Shown here: piece by piece, positions 17,898 through 26,117 of the stretch
Layout of the letters: every line of letters starts with the position of its first letter
How positions within the stretch are numbered: the stretch's first letter is position 1
From: Haliscomenobacter sp.
Lineage (GTDB): Bacteria; Bacteroidota; Bacteroidia; Chitinophagales; Saprospiraceae
Direction of reading: 5' to 3'
DNA: 37,984 bases
Assembly: GCA_016707205.1 (NCBI GenBank)
Contig: JADJHZ010000020.1
Coordinates: forward strand, 1 to 37,984
Translations under genes and position numbers: made by a program
Notes under the pieces: model-generated
Databases searched by the model: none
What the model saw: the letters and a program-made list of their open reading frames with translations, nothing else
Told to the model about the DNA's origin: nothing

Positions 17898-18770
17898 ATG
17901 ATTGCAGAACCATTCAACTACGATGCTCCTTCGACTCTCGACGAGGCGTTTGCCATGTTGGAAGCCCACGGAGACGAAGCAAAAATCCTGGCGGGCGGGC
18001 ATAGCCTCATCCCCATGATGAAGCTGCGGTTCTCTTCTCCCACCCACCTGATCGATATTAATCGCATCCCAGGATTGGCGTACATCAAGGAAGAGGACGG
18101 CTACCTTAAAATCGGGGCCATGACCCGGGAAGTTGACCTGGAGGACTCCGACCTCATTGCCCGGAAGTACCACATTTTCAAAGACGCCACCCACCTGATC
18201 GCCGACCCGCAAGTTCGGAATTTCGGCACTATTGGCGGCAACCTTGCCCACGGAGACGCGGCCAACGACCACCCCGCCGTGATGCTTGCCCTGGGCGCCG
18301 AAGTGGAAATCAGCAGTAAAGAAGGGAAACGCACAGTTCCTATCGACGAGTTCTTTTTCGGGTTTTATACCACTGCGGTCCAACCCGGAGAAATCCTGAC
18401 CGAGATCCGCATACCCGCCGCATCGGGTAAATATGGGTCGGCCTACTACAAAGTGGAACGCAAAGCGGGCGACTATGCCGCAGCCGGCGTGGCGGCCATG
18501 GTTCAACTCGACGGAAATGGGAATTGCGTTAAAGCCGGGATCGGCCTGACCAACGTCAATCCCCTGCCCATGCGCGCTTCCAGATCCGAAGAAGCCCTGG
18601 TGGGCAACCAACCCACCGACGATCTGATCGAACTGGCCGCCCGGTATGCTTCCGAGGATTGCAACCCCTCGGAGGACCTTCGGGGCGACGAGGAATACAA
18701 AAGGCATCTCGTCAAGGTGATCACCAAACGCATGTTGAAACTGGCTATTGAAAGAGCTCAAAACGCATAA
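17898..18770 (+). CDS. coxM: CO dehydrogenase medium subunit, FAD-binding
   Basis: The protein has 290 residues, the normal length for CoxM. The two FAD pyrophosphate loops are present: AGGHS at residues 32-36 and TIGGNLAHGD at 111-120. The C-terminal CO dehydrogenase flavoprotein domain has VERKAGDYAAAGVAAMVQL and GIGLTNVNPLPMRA. It receives electrons from the [2Fe-2S] clusters of CoxS and passes them to the respiratory quinone pool or another acceptor. The gene order M-S-L is that of characterised aerobic CO oxidisers. The start ATG follows the stop of the membrane protein by seven bases and the stop is six bases before coxS. Confidence 0.92.
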   Translation: MIAEPFNYDAPSTLDEAFAMLEAHGDEAKILAGGHSLIPMMKLRFSSPTHLIDINRIPGLAYIKEEDGYLKIGAMTREVDLEDSDLIARKYHIFKDATHLIADPQVRNFGTIGGNLAHGDAANDHPAVMLALGAEVEISSKEGKRTVPIDEFFFGFYTTAVQPGEILTEIRIPAASGKYGSAYYKVERKAGDYAAAGVAAMVQLDGNGNCVKAGIGLTNVNPLPMRASRSEEALVGNQPTDDLIELAARYASEDCNPSEDLRGDEEYKRHLVKVITKRMLKLAIERAQNA

Positions 18771-18776
18771 AAACCT

Positions 18777-19280
18777 ATGAAAAAATCCATCACCCTAACC
18801 GTGAACGGCACGGCACATACCATTGAGGTGGAACCCAGAACGCTGCTCGTGCACGCCATCCGGGAAATCCTGAACCTGACGGGCACGCACGTTGGCTGCG
18901 ACACCTCCAGTTGCGGAGCCTGCACGATCCTGATCGAGGGCAAGTCGGCCAAATCCTGCACCGTCCTGGCGGTTCAGGCAAACGGAAAGTCGATCACTAC
19001 TGTAGAAGGGCTGGCCACAGCGGAGGGCCTGCATGCCCTTCAGGAAGGCTTTCACCTCAACCATGCCCTGCATTGCGGTTTTTGCACCCCCGGCATGATG
19101 CTGCGGGCTGTAGAACTGCTGGAAAAAAACCCCAACCCCAGCGAAGAAGAGATCCGCTGGGGAATATCCGGTAACCTGTGCCGCTGCACCGGATACAACA
19201 ATATCGTCAAGGCCATTCAATACGCTTCCGCCAAGATGGAAGGCCGCGAATTGCCCTCCACAGAGCCCGAATTTGTTTAA
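18777..19280 (+). CDS. coxS: CO dehydrogenase small subunit, two [2Fe-2S] clusters
   Basis: The protein has 167 residues. The plant-type ferredoxin cluster ligands are Cys41, Cys46, Cys49 and Cys61 (VGCDTSSCGACTILIEGK). The second cluster ligands are Cys100, Cys103, Cys135 and Cys137 (HCGFCTPGMM and NLCRCTGY). All eight are present and spaced as in the xanthine oxidase family. The protein carries electrons from the Mo-Cu site of CoxL to the FAD of CoxM. It starts six bases after the coxM stop, with coxL 35 bases downstream. Confidence 0.93.
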   Translation: MKKSITLTVNGTAHTIEVEPRTLLVHAIREILNLTGTHVGCDTSSCGACTILIEGKSAKSCTVLAVQANGKSITTVEGLATAEGLHALQEGFHLNHALHCGFCTPGMMLRAVELLEKNPNPSEEEIRWGISGNLCRCTGYNNIVKAIQYASAKMEGRELPSTEPEFV

Positions 19281-19315
19281 TCATCTATTCGCTTAACCGA
19301 AGAAATCCATTTTTC

Positions 19316-21685
19316 ATGATAGAATGCAAAACGTCCAAGGAAATCGGTGGGATGGGCCATTCCAAGAAAAGGAAAGAAGACGCCCGTTTCATCCAGGGTA
19401 AAGGCCATTACGTCGACGACGTCAAATTGCCAGGAATGGTCTATATGGACATCGTCCGCAGCCCTTATGCCTATGCCAAAATAAAAAAGATCGACGCCTC
19501 CAAAGCCCTGGCCATCCCTGGCGTCCTGGCCGTGGTAACCGGCAAAGACCTGGAACAGTACAACCTGCACTGGATGCCAACGCTGATGTCGGACACCCAG
19601 ATGGTGCTGTCTACGGATACGGTGATGTATCAGGCGCAGGAAGTTGCCGCCGTGATCGCTACCGATAAATACATTGCCCGCGACGGCCGCGACGCCGTGA
19701 TCGTCGAGTACGAGCCCATGCCTCCCGTCATGGACCCCTTTAAATCCCTCGACCCGAATGCCCCGGTGCTACGAACCGACAAAGAAGGCAAAACCAATAA
19801 CCACATCTGGCACTGGGAGGTTGGCGACAAGGAGAAAACGGAGGACGTGTTCAGCCAGGCCGACGTGGTGGTGAAGCAGCAAATGCACATCCCCCGCATC
19901 CATGTGGCCTCCATCGAAACCTGCGGTTGCGTAGCTGCCTACAATAAGGTGGAGAACCACCTCACCATGTACATGACCACTCAGGCGCCCCACGCGATCC
20001 GCACGGTAATCGCCCTCGTAGCAGGCCACGTAGGCCTCACGGAGGAGAAGGTCCGGGTCATCTCTCCCGATATCGGCGGCGGCTTTGGAGGCAAAGTGCC
20101 GGTTTACCCGGGTTACGTCATCGCCATCGCTGTATCTTTCCTGACCGGATTGCCGGTGAAATGGATCGAGGACCGCAGCGAAAACCTGCAGGCCGATTCC
20201 TTCGCCCGCGACTACCACATCACCGCCGAAATGGCCGGCACCAAAGACGGCCAAATCCTGGCTACCCGATTTAAAGTACTGGCAGACCACGGGTACACCG
20301 ACGCTTCCGCCAATCCCTCCAAGTTCCCAACCGGGCTTTTCTCTATCGGCACAGGCTCCTATAACTACCATAATGCTTACATGGAAGCCGACGCCGTGTA
20401 CACCAACAAGCCTCCCGGAGGCGTTGCCTACCGCTGCTCCTTCCGGGTGACCGAGGCCGTGCACGCGATTGAGCGCATCACTGATATCTACGCCCGGGAG
20501 ATCGGCAGAGACCCGGCGGATTTGCGCATGCAAAACTTTATCAAAAAGGACGAGTTCCCATGGGCCTCGCCTACCGGTTGGTCTTACGACAGCGGAGATT
20601 ACCACGCCGGGCTTCAAAAAGCCATGGATGCCATCGGATACCATGAACTGCGCAAGGAACAAACCGAACTGCGCAAACAAGGCAAGTTGATGGGCATTGG
20701 GATCTCCACCTTTACCGAGGTGGTCGGTGCAGGTCCTTCCAAGGATTTTGACATCCTGGGGATCAAAATGTTCGATAGCGCCGAGATTCGCGTGCATCCT
20801 ACCGGGAAAGCCATCGCCCGCTTTGGTACCAAATCCCAGGGCCAGGGCCATGAAACCACTTACGCGCAAATCGTGGCGGAAGAACTGGGTATCCCCATGG
20901 AGCATATCCAGGTCGAAGAAGGCGACACCGATACAGCGCCCTACGGATTGGGCACCTACGCCAGTCGGAGCACGCCGACCGCCGGCGCCGCCGCTGTCAT
21001 GGCTGCCCGCAAACTGCGGGATAAAGCGAAGAAAATCGCCGCGTACCTGCTCGAAGTGAGCGAAGAAGACCTCGAATGGGAACCCGGGAAGTTTTTCGTT
21101 AAAGGCGCTCCCGAGAAAGCCAAATCCATCCAGGAAATCGTCTTCGCTTCCTATACCAACCACCCTCCGGGAATGGAAGCCGGCTTTGAAGCCACACACT
21201 ACTACGACCCGCCCAACCTTACCTTCCCCTCCGGCGCCTATATCTGCGTGGTGGACGTGGACCCCGAAACCTGCCACATCAAGATCCGCCGCTTTGTAGC
21301 GATCGACGATTGCGGGAACATCATCAACCCGATGATCGTTCAGGGCCAGGTACACGGCGGCCTTACCCAGGGTCTGGCGCCCGCTATGTACGAGGAATTG
21401 ATCTACGACGAGGCCGGAAATATCCTGAACGGGACGTTTATGGATTATCTGGTGCCCACTGCAGTGGAATCGCCGAGCTGGGAAACCGGCCATACGGTGA
21501 CCCCTTCGCCGCACCACCCGATCGGCGCCAAGGGCGTCGGGGAATCGCCCACCGTCGGCGCTCCCCCTGCCATCGTAAACGCCATCGTGGACGCGGTTTC
21601 GCACCTGGGCATCAAGCACCTCGAGATACCGGTAACGCCATACAAGCTCTTTAAAGAGCTGAAAGCGGTGGGCTACTTTAAATAG
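19316..21685 (+). CDS. coxL: Form I carbon monoxide dehydrogenase large subunit
   Basis: The protein has 789 residues from the ATG at 19316; a longer open frame reaches 19178 but overlaps coxS. The active-site loop reads AYRCSFR at residues 371-377, which is the form I signature AYxCSFR. Form II homologues have AYRGAGR instead. Cys374 would bind the copper of the Mo-S-Cu centre. The catalytic Glu is in GAKGVGESP (Glu743), and the molybdopterin cytosine dinucleotide loops GGGFGGK and GQGHETTYAQI are intact. The enzyme oxidises CO with water to CO2 and feeds electrons into respiration. N-terminal GMGHSKKRKEDARFIQGKG is typical of CoxL. No disruption was found. The call is firm; actual CO oxidation remains inferred from the motif. 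Confidence 0.95.
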   Translation: MIECKTSKEIGGMGHSKKRKEDARFIQGKGHYVDDVKLPGMVYMDIVRSPYAYAKIKKIDASKALAIPGVLAVVTGKDLEQYNLHWMPTLMSDTQMVLSTDTVMYQAQEVAAVIATDKYIARDGRDAVIVEYEPMPPVMDPFKSLDPNAPVLRTDKEGKTNNHIWHWEVGDKEKTEDVFSQADVVVKQQMHIPRIHVASIETCGCVAAYNKVENHLTMYMTTQAPHAIRTVIALVAGHVGLTEEKVRVISPDIGGGFGGKVPVYPGYVIAIAVSFLTGLPVKWIEDRSENLQADSFARDYHITAEMAGTKDGQILATRFKVLADHGYTDASANPSKFPTGLFSIGTGSYNYHNAYMEADAVYTNKPPGGVAYRCSFRVTEAVHAIERITDIYAREIGRDPADLRMQNFIKKDEFPWASPTGWSYDSGDYHAGLQKAMDAIGYHELRKEQTELRKQGKLMGIGISTFTEVVGAGPSKDFDILGIKMFDSAEIRVHPTGKAIARFGTKSQGQGHETTYAQIVAEELGIPMEHIQVEEGDTDTAPYGLGTYASRSTPTAGAAAVMAARKLRDKAKKIAAYLLEVSEEDLEWEPGKFFVKGAPEKAKSIQEIVFASYTNHPPGMEAGFEATHYYDPPNLTFPSGAYICVVDVDPETCHIKIRRFVAIDDCGNIINPMIVQGQVHGGLTQGLAPAMYEELIYDEAGNILNGTFMDYLVPTAVESPSWETGHTVTPSPHHPIGAKGVGESPTVGAPPAIVNAIVDAVSHLGIKHLEIPVTPYKLFKELKAVGYFK

Positions 21686-21690
21686 TTCCA

Positions 21691-21767
21691 ATTGGGGCTG
21701 TCTCAAAAAAGATGTTTTTTGCCCATGGCTGCCAAAAAATATCTTTTGAGACAGCCTCAATTTTTTC
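21691..21767 (+). terminator. Long inverted repeat between coxL and coxG
   Basis: The arm at 21691-21721 and the arm at 21733-21761 are reverse complements over about 29 bases, with two bulged A residues and two substitutions, around an 11-base loop. A run of six T follows at 21761-21766. This makes a strong terminator or attenuator between the structural genes and the maturation genes. The core GGCTGTCTCAAAA also resembles the terminal repeats of several insertion sequences, so it may derive from a tiny transposon remnant. Confidence 0.65.
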
Positions 21768-21786
21768 ATTAAATAAAACATCCGCA

Positions 21787-22314
21787 ATGAATACGACCAT
21801 TCAAAAAGAATTCGACATTGACCAACCTATCGGCCTGGTTTGGAAAGCCCTGGCAGACCCGGAATACATCGTCACCTGTGTGCCCGGCGCTTCCCTTACG
21901 GAAAAAGTGGACGACCGCAACTTCAAAGGGGAGGTGGTGGCTAAATTCGGCCCCATCAAAGCCATCTATAATGGGGATATCGAAATCCAGGAACTCGACG
22001 AGGCCAACCACGTCATGGTCCTGAAAGGGAAAGGGCTCGATAGCAAAGGCAAAGGCAGTGCCGATATGATCATGAACGGAACCCTCACGGAAACAGACGG
22101 CAAAACCCACGTGAAATTCTCGATGAATATCGCCATCGTGGGCATGCTGGCCCAATTCGGCTCCCGACTGATCAACGACGTCTCGGACCAACTGCTCAAC
22201 CAGTTTGTCGAAAACTTCAAAGCCAAACTGGCCGGCGAATCCGTCGACACCGACCTCTCTGCCGGGTCTATGCTGGGCGCTATGGCTAAAAGTATATTCG
22301 GTAAAAAGAACTAG
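21787..22314 (+). CDS. coxG: CoxG, SRPBCC-family CO dehydrogenase membrane-association protein
   Basis: The protein has 175 residues from the ATG at 21787. The SRPBCC fold is shown by IQKEFDIDQPIGLVWKALAD, PEYIVTCVPGASL, FKGEVVAKFGPIKAIYNGDI and FSMNIAIVGMLAQFGSRLI, the classic CoxG line of motifs. It ends in a flexible tail, LAGESVDTDLS, and a short hydrophobic and basic end, MLGAMAKSIFGKKN. In Oligotropha (Afipia) carboxidovorans CoxG helps attach the enzyme to the cytoplasmic membrane (established knowledge). The tail here is short, so any binding would be through the lipid-like cavity and the basic end. It begins 101 bases after coxL and ends three bases before the GTG start of coxD. Confidence 0.92.
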   Translation: MNTTIQKEFDIDQPIGLVWKALADPEYIVTCVPGASLTEKVDDRNFKGEVVAKFGPIKAIYNGDIEIQELDEANHVMVLKGKGLDSKGKGSADMIMNGTLTETDGKTHVKFSMNIAIVGMLAQFGSRLINDVSDQLLNQFVENFKAKLAGESVDTDLSAGSMLGAMAKSIFGKKN

Positions 22315-22317
22315 CCT

Positions 22318-23160
22318 GTGGTCAGCAATCCAAAAGAATTGATCCCAATCATCGATGAACTGGGGTACGTCATCGAAGAAGAACTTGCCACGGTCTTGTT
22401 CCTCATGCTGAAGCTGGAGAAACCTTTGCTGCTGGAGGGCAACCCCGGAGTCGGCAAAACCCGGATCGCGTACATCCTTTCCAAACTATTGGACTACGAA
22501 CTAGTACGCCTGCAGTGCTACGAAGGCCTGGATGTCAACAACGCCATCTACGAATGGAACTACCAAAAGCAGATCCTGGCTATCAAACTGCACGAACACA
22601 GCGGAAAAACGACGCGCGAAAAAGAAGACCTGATCTTTGGAGAGGACTACCTGCTCAAAAGACCGCTCCTCAAAGCGATCAGTTCAGACCGGCCCTGCGT
22701 CCTGCTCATCGACGAGATCGACCGCGCCGACGAAGAGTTCGAGGCGTTTCTTTTGGAACTATTATCCGATTTTCAGATCAGCATCCCGGAACTAGGAACC
22801 ATCCGTTCGGCGTTTAAACCTTTAGTAGTCCTTACGTCCAACAGGACAAGGGAACTGAGCGACGCGCTCAAGCGCCGGTGCCTGTATCACTGGGTCAACT
22901 ACCCGTCGATGGATAAAGAGATCCGCATCATTAAAAAACACTTGCCGGATATCGAAGAGCGCCTGGCCGAACAGATCGCCTCCTACGTGGACCGCATCCG
23001 GAACCTTAAGCTCGACAAAGCGCCGGGAATCGCCGAAACCATCGATTGGGCCAGAGGAATTGCCCTGCTGAACGGCTCGTCCGAGGCAATGGTCCAAAGT
23101 CTGGCCTGCCTGCTGAAATCCGATCACGACATCAAACGCGTGATGGAAGACATTTTTTAA
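22318..23160 (+). CDS. coxD: CoxD, MoxR-type AAA+ ATPase for Mo-S-Cu centre maturation
   Basis: The protein has 280 residues and starts at a GTG three bases after coxG. The Walker A motif is GNPGVGKT (residues 41-48), Walker B is VLLIDEID (128-135), and VVLTSNRTRELSDALKRRCLY holds sensor 1 and the arginine-finger region. CoxD of O. carboxidovorans is a membrane-bound chaperone-like ATPase needed to introduce sulfur and then copper into the Mo site (established knowledge). The YEGLDVNNAIYEWNYQKQIL stretch is typical of the CoxD branch of MoxR proteins. It would work with the von Willebrand protein CoxE two genes on. No sign of disruption. Confidence 0.92.
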   Translation: MVSNPKELIPIIDELGYVIEEELATVLFLMLKLEKPLLLEGNPGVGKTRIAYILSKLLDYELVRLQCYEGLDVNNAIYEWNYQKQILAIKLHEHSGKTTREKEDLIFGEDYLLKRPLLKAISSDRPCVLLIDEIDRADEEFEAFLLELLSDFQISIPELGTIRSAFKPLVVLTSNRTRELSDALKRRCLYHWVNYPSMDKEIRIIKKHLPDIEERLAEQIASYVDRIRNLKLDKAPGIAETIDWARGIALLNGSSEAMVQSLACLLKSDHDIKRVMEDIF

Positions 23161-23180
23161 TCAAAGAAAAACTTCTTGCC

Positions 23181-23366
23181 ATGGCATCCTTAATGAAAGA
23201 ATACAAAGTACAGGAAGAAAAACGCCAGGAAGTAGCCAAACAGGCTGCAGACCACTACAAGAGTGTAGACCTGCCCGGTACCAGGACGTTTCAGGTGGAC
23301 ATCGAAGCGATCCGGAAACAGATCGAGGAAATGAAAAAGGTCAAAGCGCTGCCTAACCACGATTAA
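23181..23366 (+). CDS. Unnamed 61-residue protein between coxD and coxE
   Basis: From the ATG at 23181 the gene encodes a short, strongly charged, mostly helical protein beginning MASLMKEYKVQEEKRQEVAK and ending EEMKKVKALPNHD. It has no cysteine, signal or membrane segment. A longer frame upstream to 23046 overlaps coxD and is not credible. The gaps are 20 bases to coxD and 18 to coxE, so it is part of the operon. I do not recognise it from the characterised cox clusters. Its position between the AAA+ protein and its VWA partner suggests a small adaptor or regulatory subunit (inference). Confidence 0.7.
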   Translation: MASLMKEYKVQEEKRQEVAKQAADHYKSVDLPGTRTFQVDIEAIRKQIEEMKKVKALPNHD

Positions 23367-23384
23367 TCCATACGTTGCCCGCAG

Positions 23385-24521
23385 GTGGACCATTATACCG
23401 ACTATTCTTCATTTACCGGCGCCTTGATCGGCTTTGTACAGCAAGCCCGGTCCCACGGATTTCCTGCGGGTATCCAATGCAGCTGCGACGCCGTAGCTAC
23501 TGCGTTGCACGGCATTTGGTGGGATCTGGAGCAGTTCGAATTTGCCCTCGCTGCCCTTTTTTGCACGGACAAAGAGGAACGGGAGCGGTTCCGGGCCGTC
23601 TTCGACCGGTTCTGGAAGCCCAAAGGATCCAGGGTCCGGCAAAAAACCGAGTACAAAAACCAAAAGCGCGTTTTTCAGCAGCAGAACCGCATCGCGGTGA
23701 TGGTTGGAACCGGGAAAACAACGGAAAGCGAAAACAGCGAAGAGTCCAGGAACACCTCCGGCGCCAATGCCAAAGAGACGTTGAAAAAAACGGACTTCAG
23801 CCAGCTCACCGAGGAGCAATCTGCTCTGCTGGACGAGCTTGCCGAAAAGCTGCTCCGGGAAATGAGCCTGAGAATCCGGCGCAAACGAAAGAAAGCCAAA
23901 AAGGGTGCGATCGATATGGGCGCTTCCATACGGAAAAACATCCAAAACGGAGGCGCCCTCATCGACCTGGCGCGGTTGAAACGCAAAAAGCAGCGCTACC
24001 GCCTGCTCGTCCTGCTGGATGTAAGTGGGTCCATGGATAAATACTCCTTTTACCTGCTCAAATTCCTCTGGACCCTGAAATCCCACTTCAAACACATTGA
24101 AGCGTTCGTCTTCAGCACCCTGCTGATGCGGATCACCGACGAGATCTCGGAAAAAAATCTGGCCTCCGCGTTGCGCAATGTGTCGCAAACCGCAAGCCAC
24201 TGGTCGGGCGGAACCCAAATTGGGGCCTGCCTGAAAATATTTAACGAACATTACGCCAAGCGTTTCCTGAATGGGAATACGCTCACGATTATTCTCAGCG
24301 ACGGGCTGGATACCGGGGAACCGGACGTGCTGGAAGAGGCGATGCAAAAGGTCAGGCTGCGCTCCCGTAAGGTCGTCTGGCTTAACCCCCTGAAAGGCAT
24401 GCAAGGATATGAACCGATACAACGCGGCATGCAAGCCGCCATGCCTGCCCTGCATCATTTCGGCGCCGCCCACAATTTGGAAAGTTTGTTAATACTGGAA
24501 AATATATTGACCGATGCTTGA
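23385..24521 (+). CDS. coxE: CoxE, von Willebrand factor A domain protein
   Basis: The protein has 378 residues from a GTG at 23385. The C-terminal half is a VWA domain with the metal-ion-dependent adhesion motif DVSGSMDKYS (Asp212, Ser214, Ser216), the conserved SHWSGGTQIGACL and IILSDGLDTGEPDVL. The N-terminal half is helical, and the linker is basic (RIRRKRKKAKKGAIDMGASI). CoxE proteins pair with the MoxR ATPase CoxD and are needed for copper insertion in O. carboxidovorans (established for the family). The stop overlaps the coxF start by eight bases, which implies translational coupling. Confidence 0.92.
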   Translation: MDHYTDYSSFTGALIGFVQQARSHGFPAGIQCSCDAVATALHGIWWDLEQFEFALAALFCTDKEERERFRAVFDRFWKPKGSRVRQKTEYKNQKRVFQQQNRIAVMVGTGKTTESENSEESRNTSGANAKETLKKTDFSQLTEEQSALLDELAEKLLREMSLRIRRKRKKAKKGAIDMGASIRKNIQNGGALIDLARLKRKKQRYRLLVLLDVSGSMDKYSFYLLKFLWTLKSHFKHIEAFVFSTLLMRITDEISEKNLASALRNVSQTASHWSGGTQIGACLKIFNEHYAKRFLNGNTLTIILSDGLDTGEPDVLEEAMQKVRLRSRKVVWLNPLKGMQGYEPIQRGMQAAMPALHHFGAAHNLESLLILENILTDA

Positions 24522-25506
24522 TTCCTTTTTAGAAAAGGCCCTAACCCTCAATCGCAGCGGCGAACCCTACGCCACGGCCACTATCGTACGGCGGCAGATC
24601 CCTTCTTCCGGCAAACCCGGCGACAGAGCCATAATCACGCCGGATGGCCAAATCTACGGCTGGATTGGAGGCGGATGCACCCGCGGAATCGTGCTGAAGG
24701 AAGCGCTGGAGTCCCTCCGGGACCATAAGCCGAGAGTGGTGCACATCAGTCCGGACGCCCGGGAGGGCGCCTCCGGTCAAACCAAACGCTATACCATGAC
24801 CTGTCAAAGCGGAGGAGAAGTAGAAGTATATATCGAACCCGTACTTCCCAAACCCCAGATCCTGATCTTCGGGAAATCCCATATCGCCATGGCCCTGGCC
24901 CGCATGGCCAAAACGATGGATTACCGCGTCGCGGCAGTCGTCCCTGCGATCGAAGAGGGCGTTTTCCCTACCGTCGATCAGGTCTTTTCCAATACTGCTT
25001 TCCCCGGAGGCGACGTATTCCAGAACAGCTATGTGGTCGTTTGCACCCAGGGTGAAGGTGATGCGGAAGCCCTGTTCCAGGCGCTTTTCCTGAAAGCGCC
25101 TTATACGGCTTTTGTTGCCAGCCGCAAAAAAGCCAATGGGATTTACCAGGAGCTAAGACTAAAAGGCATTTCCATGGACCAACTCAAGGAAATCCGCACT
25201 CCTGCCGGACTGGACATCGGGGCCAAGCTGCCGGAAGAGGTGGCCGTCAGCATCCTGGCGGAGATCATCCAGGTTTTTCGCGCCAAACAGGCCGAGATCG
25301 AGAACCAAAAACTGGAAAACGCCCTGGATGCGCTTCCCAACAACGACTACTACCTCAACCCGGTGTGCAACATCCCCATCCAGAAAAGTACGGCGAAGCA
25401 CGTACTCGTGTACCACGACGAGAAGGTGTATTTCTGCTGCGATGGCTGTAAAGTCAGCTTTGAAAAAGATCCGGAAAAATACATGACCAAAACGGACAAA
25501 GGTTGA
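24514..25506 (+). CDS. coxF: CoxF, XdhC-family maturation factor with C-terminal YHS domain
   Basis: The protein has 330 residues. Residues 1-265 are an XdhC/CoxF protein: an N-terminal domain with GWIGGGCTRGIVLKEAL and MTCQSGGEVEVYIEP, then a Rossmann-like domain with PQILIFGKSHIAMALARMAK and IRTPAGLDIGAKLPEEVAVS. Residues 278-324 add a YHS domain (YYLNPVCNIPIQ, then VYFCCDGCKVSF and DPEKYM), with Cys285, Cys308, Cys309 and Cys312 as likely metal ligands. YHS and related TRASH domains handle copper and other soft metals in several proteins. XdhC-type proteins protect and sulfurate the Mo cofactor; CoxF is required for copper insertion. A YHS tail on CoxF therefore suggests copper hand-over to CoxL. 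The stop overlaps the next start (TTGA). Confidence 0.9.
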   Translation: MLDSFLEKALTLNRSGEPYATATIVRRQIPSSGKPGDRAIITPDGQIYGWIGGGCTRGIVLKEALESLRDHKPRVVHISPDAREGASGQTKRYTMTCQSGGEVEVYIEPVLPKPQILIFGKSHIAMALARMAKTMDYRVAAVVPAIEEGVFPTVDQVFSNTAFPGGDVFQNSYVVVCTQGEGDAEALFQALFLKAPYTAFVASRKKANGIYQELRLKGISMDQLKEIRTPAGLDIGAKLPEEVAVSILAEIIQVFRAKQAEIENQKLENALDALPNNDYYLNPVCNIPIQKSTAKHVLVYHDEKVYFCCDGCKVSFEKDPEKYMTKTDKG

Positions 25507-26117
25507 TTCCGGCATTCGTTAAGGTGAGCGCCATTCTGCTGGCTGCCGGCGAATCCAGGCGCATGGGCGCCGCCAATAAGCTTTTCCTGGAGGTGGGGGG
25601 GAAATCCATGATTCAAACTACGCTGGATGCACTCTGCGAATCTCCGGTTGCCGAGATCATCGTCGTTTCCAATCCGGAGAACTTTGCCCGCCTGGACGAC
25701 CGCATCCGGTCCAGTTTCCGCATCGTCATCAACCCGGATTTCCAACTCGGTATGACGACGTCCATCCAGAAAGGAATCAAACAGGCTGCAGGGGATGCCG
25801 ACGGCTATATGATCTGCATGTCGGACCAGCCCTTTTTGCCGGCCGCTGAATATACGTTGCTGATCGAAGGATTTTCGGCGGCCCTCCGGGAAGACCCCTT
25901 CTGTATCCTGGTCCCGTTCTATCGGGAAAAGAAAGGAAATCCGGTCGTTTTTTCCAACCATTACCGGGAAGACCTACTGGCCCATCCGGATATGGACGGA
26001 TGCAAGGGAATTATTGAGAAAAACCGGGCGCATGTCGTGCGGCAGAATATGCCGACCAATGCCGTCTTAAGGGATATCGACACGCCGGAAGACTACAGTC
26101 AGGTGGATCACCGGTAG
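25503..26117 (+). CDS. mocA: MocA-like molybdopterin cytidylyltransferase
   Basis: The protein has 204 residues with a TTG start overlapping the coxF stop. The nucleotidyltransferase signature ILLAAGESRRMGAANKLF (residues 11-28) is of the MocA/MobA type, followed by MTTSIQKGIK, MICMSDQPFLP (metal-binding Asp) and GNPVVFSNHY. MocA adds CMP to molybdopterin, giving the cytosine dinucleotide cofactor that CoxL binds. MobA, which adds GMP, is a less likely reading because the gene closes the cox operon. The GMTTSIQKG motif is typical of MocA-branch enzymes. The 3' end overlaps the convergent moeA gene by 10 bases. Confidence 0.88.
   Translation: MIPAFVKVSAILLAAGESRRMGAANKLFLEVGGKSMIQTTLDALCESPVAEIIVVSNPENFARLDDRIRSSFRIVINPDFQLGMTTSIQKGIKQAAGDADGYMICMSDQPFLPAAEYTLLIEGFSAALREDPFCILVPFYREKKGNPVVFSNHYREDLLAHPDMDGCKGIIEKNRAHVVRQNMPTNAVLRDIDTPEDYSQVDHR

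Noticed and set aside
19178..19315. Upstream start for coxL
   Set aside because: It would overlap coxS by about 100 bases and add a leader unlike CoxL; the ATG at 19316 gives the usual N-terminus.
21691..21767. Complete insertion sequence
   Set aside because: Only end-like inverted repeats separated by 11 bases are present; there is no transposase.
19769..21787. Long minus-strand open frame of over 600 codons
   Set aside because: It lies wholly antisense to coxL, whose motifs are complete; its protein has no recognisable domain and is a by-product of codon bias in a GC-rich gene.
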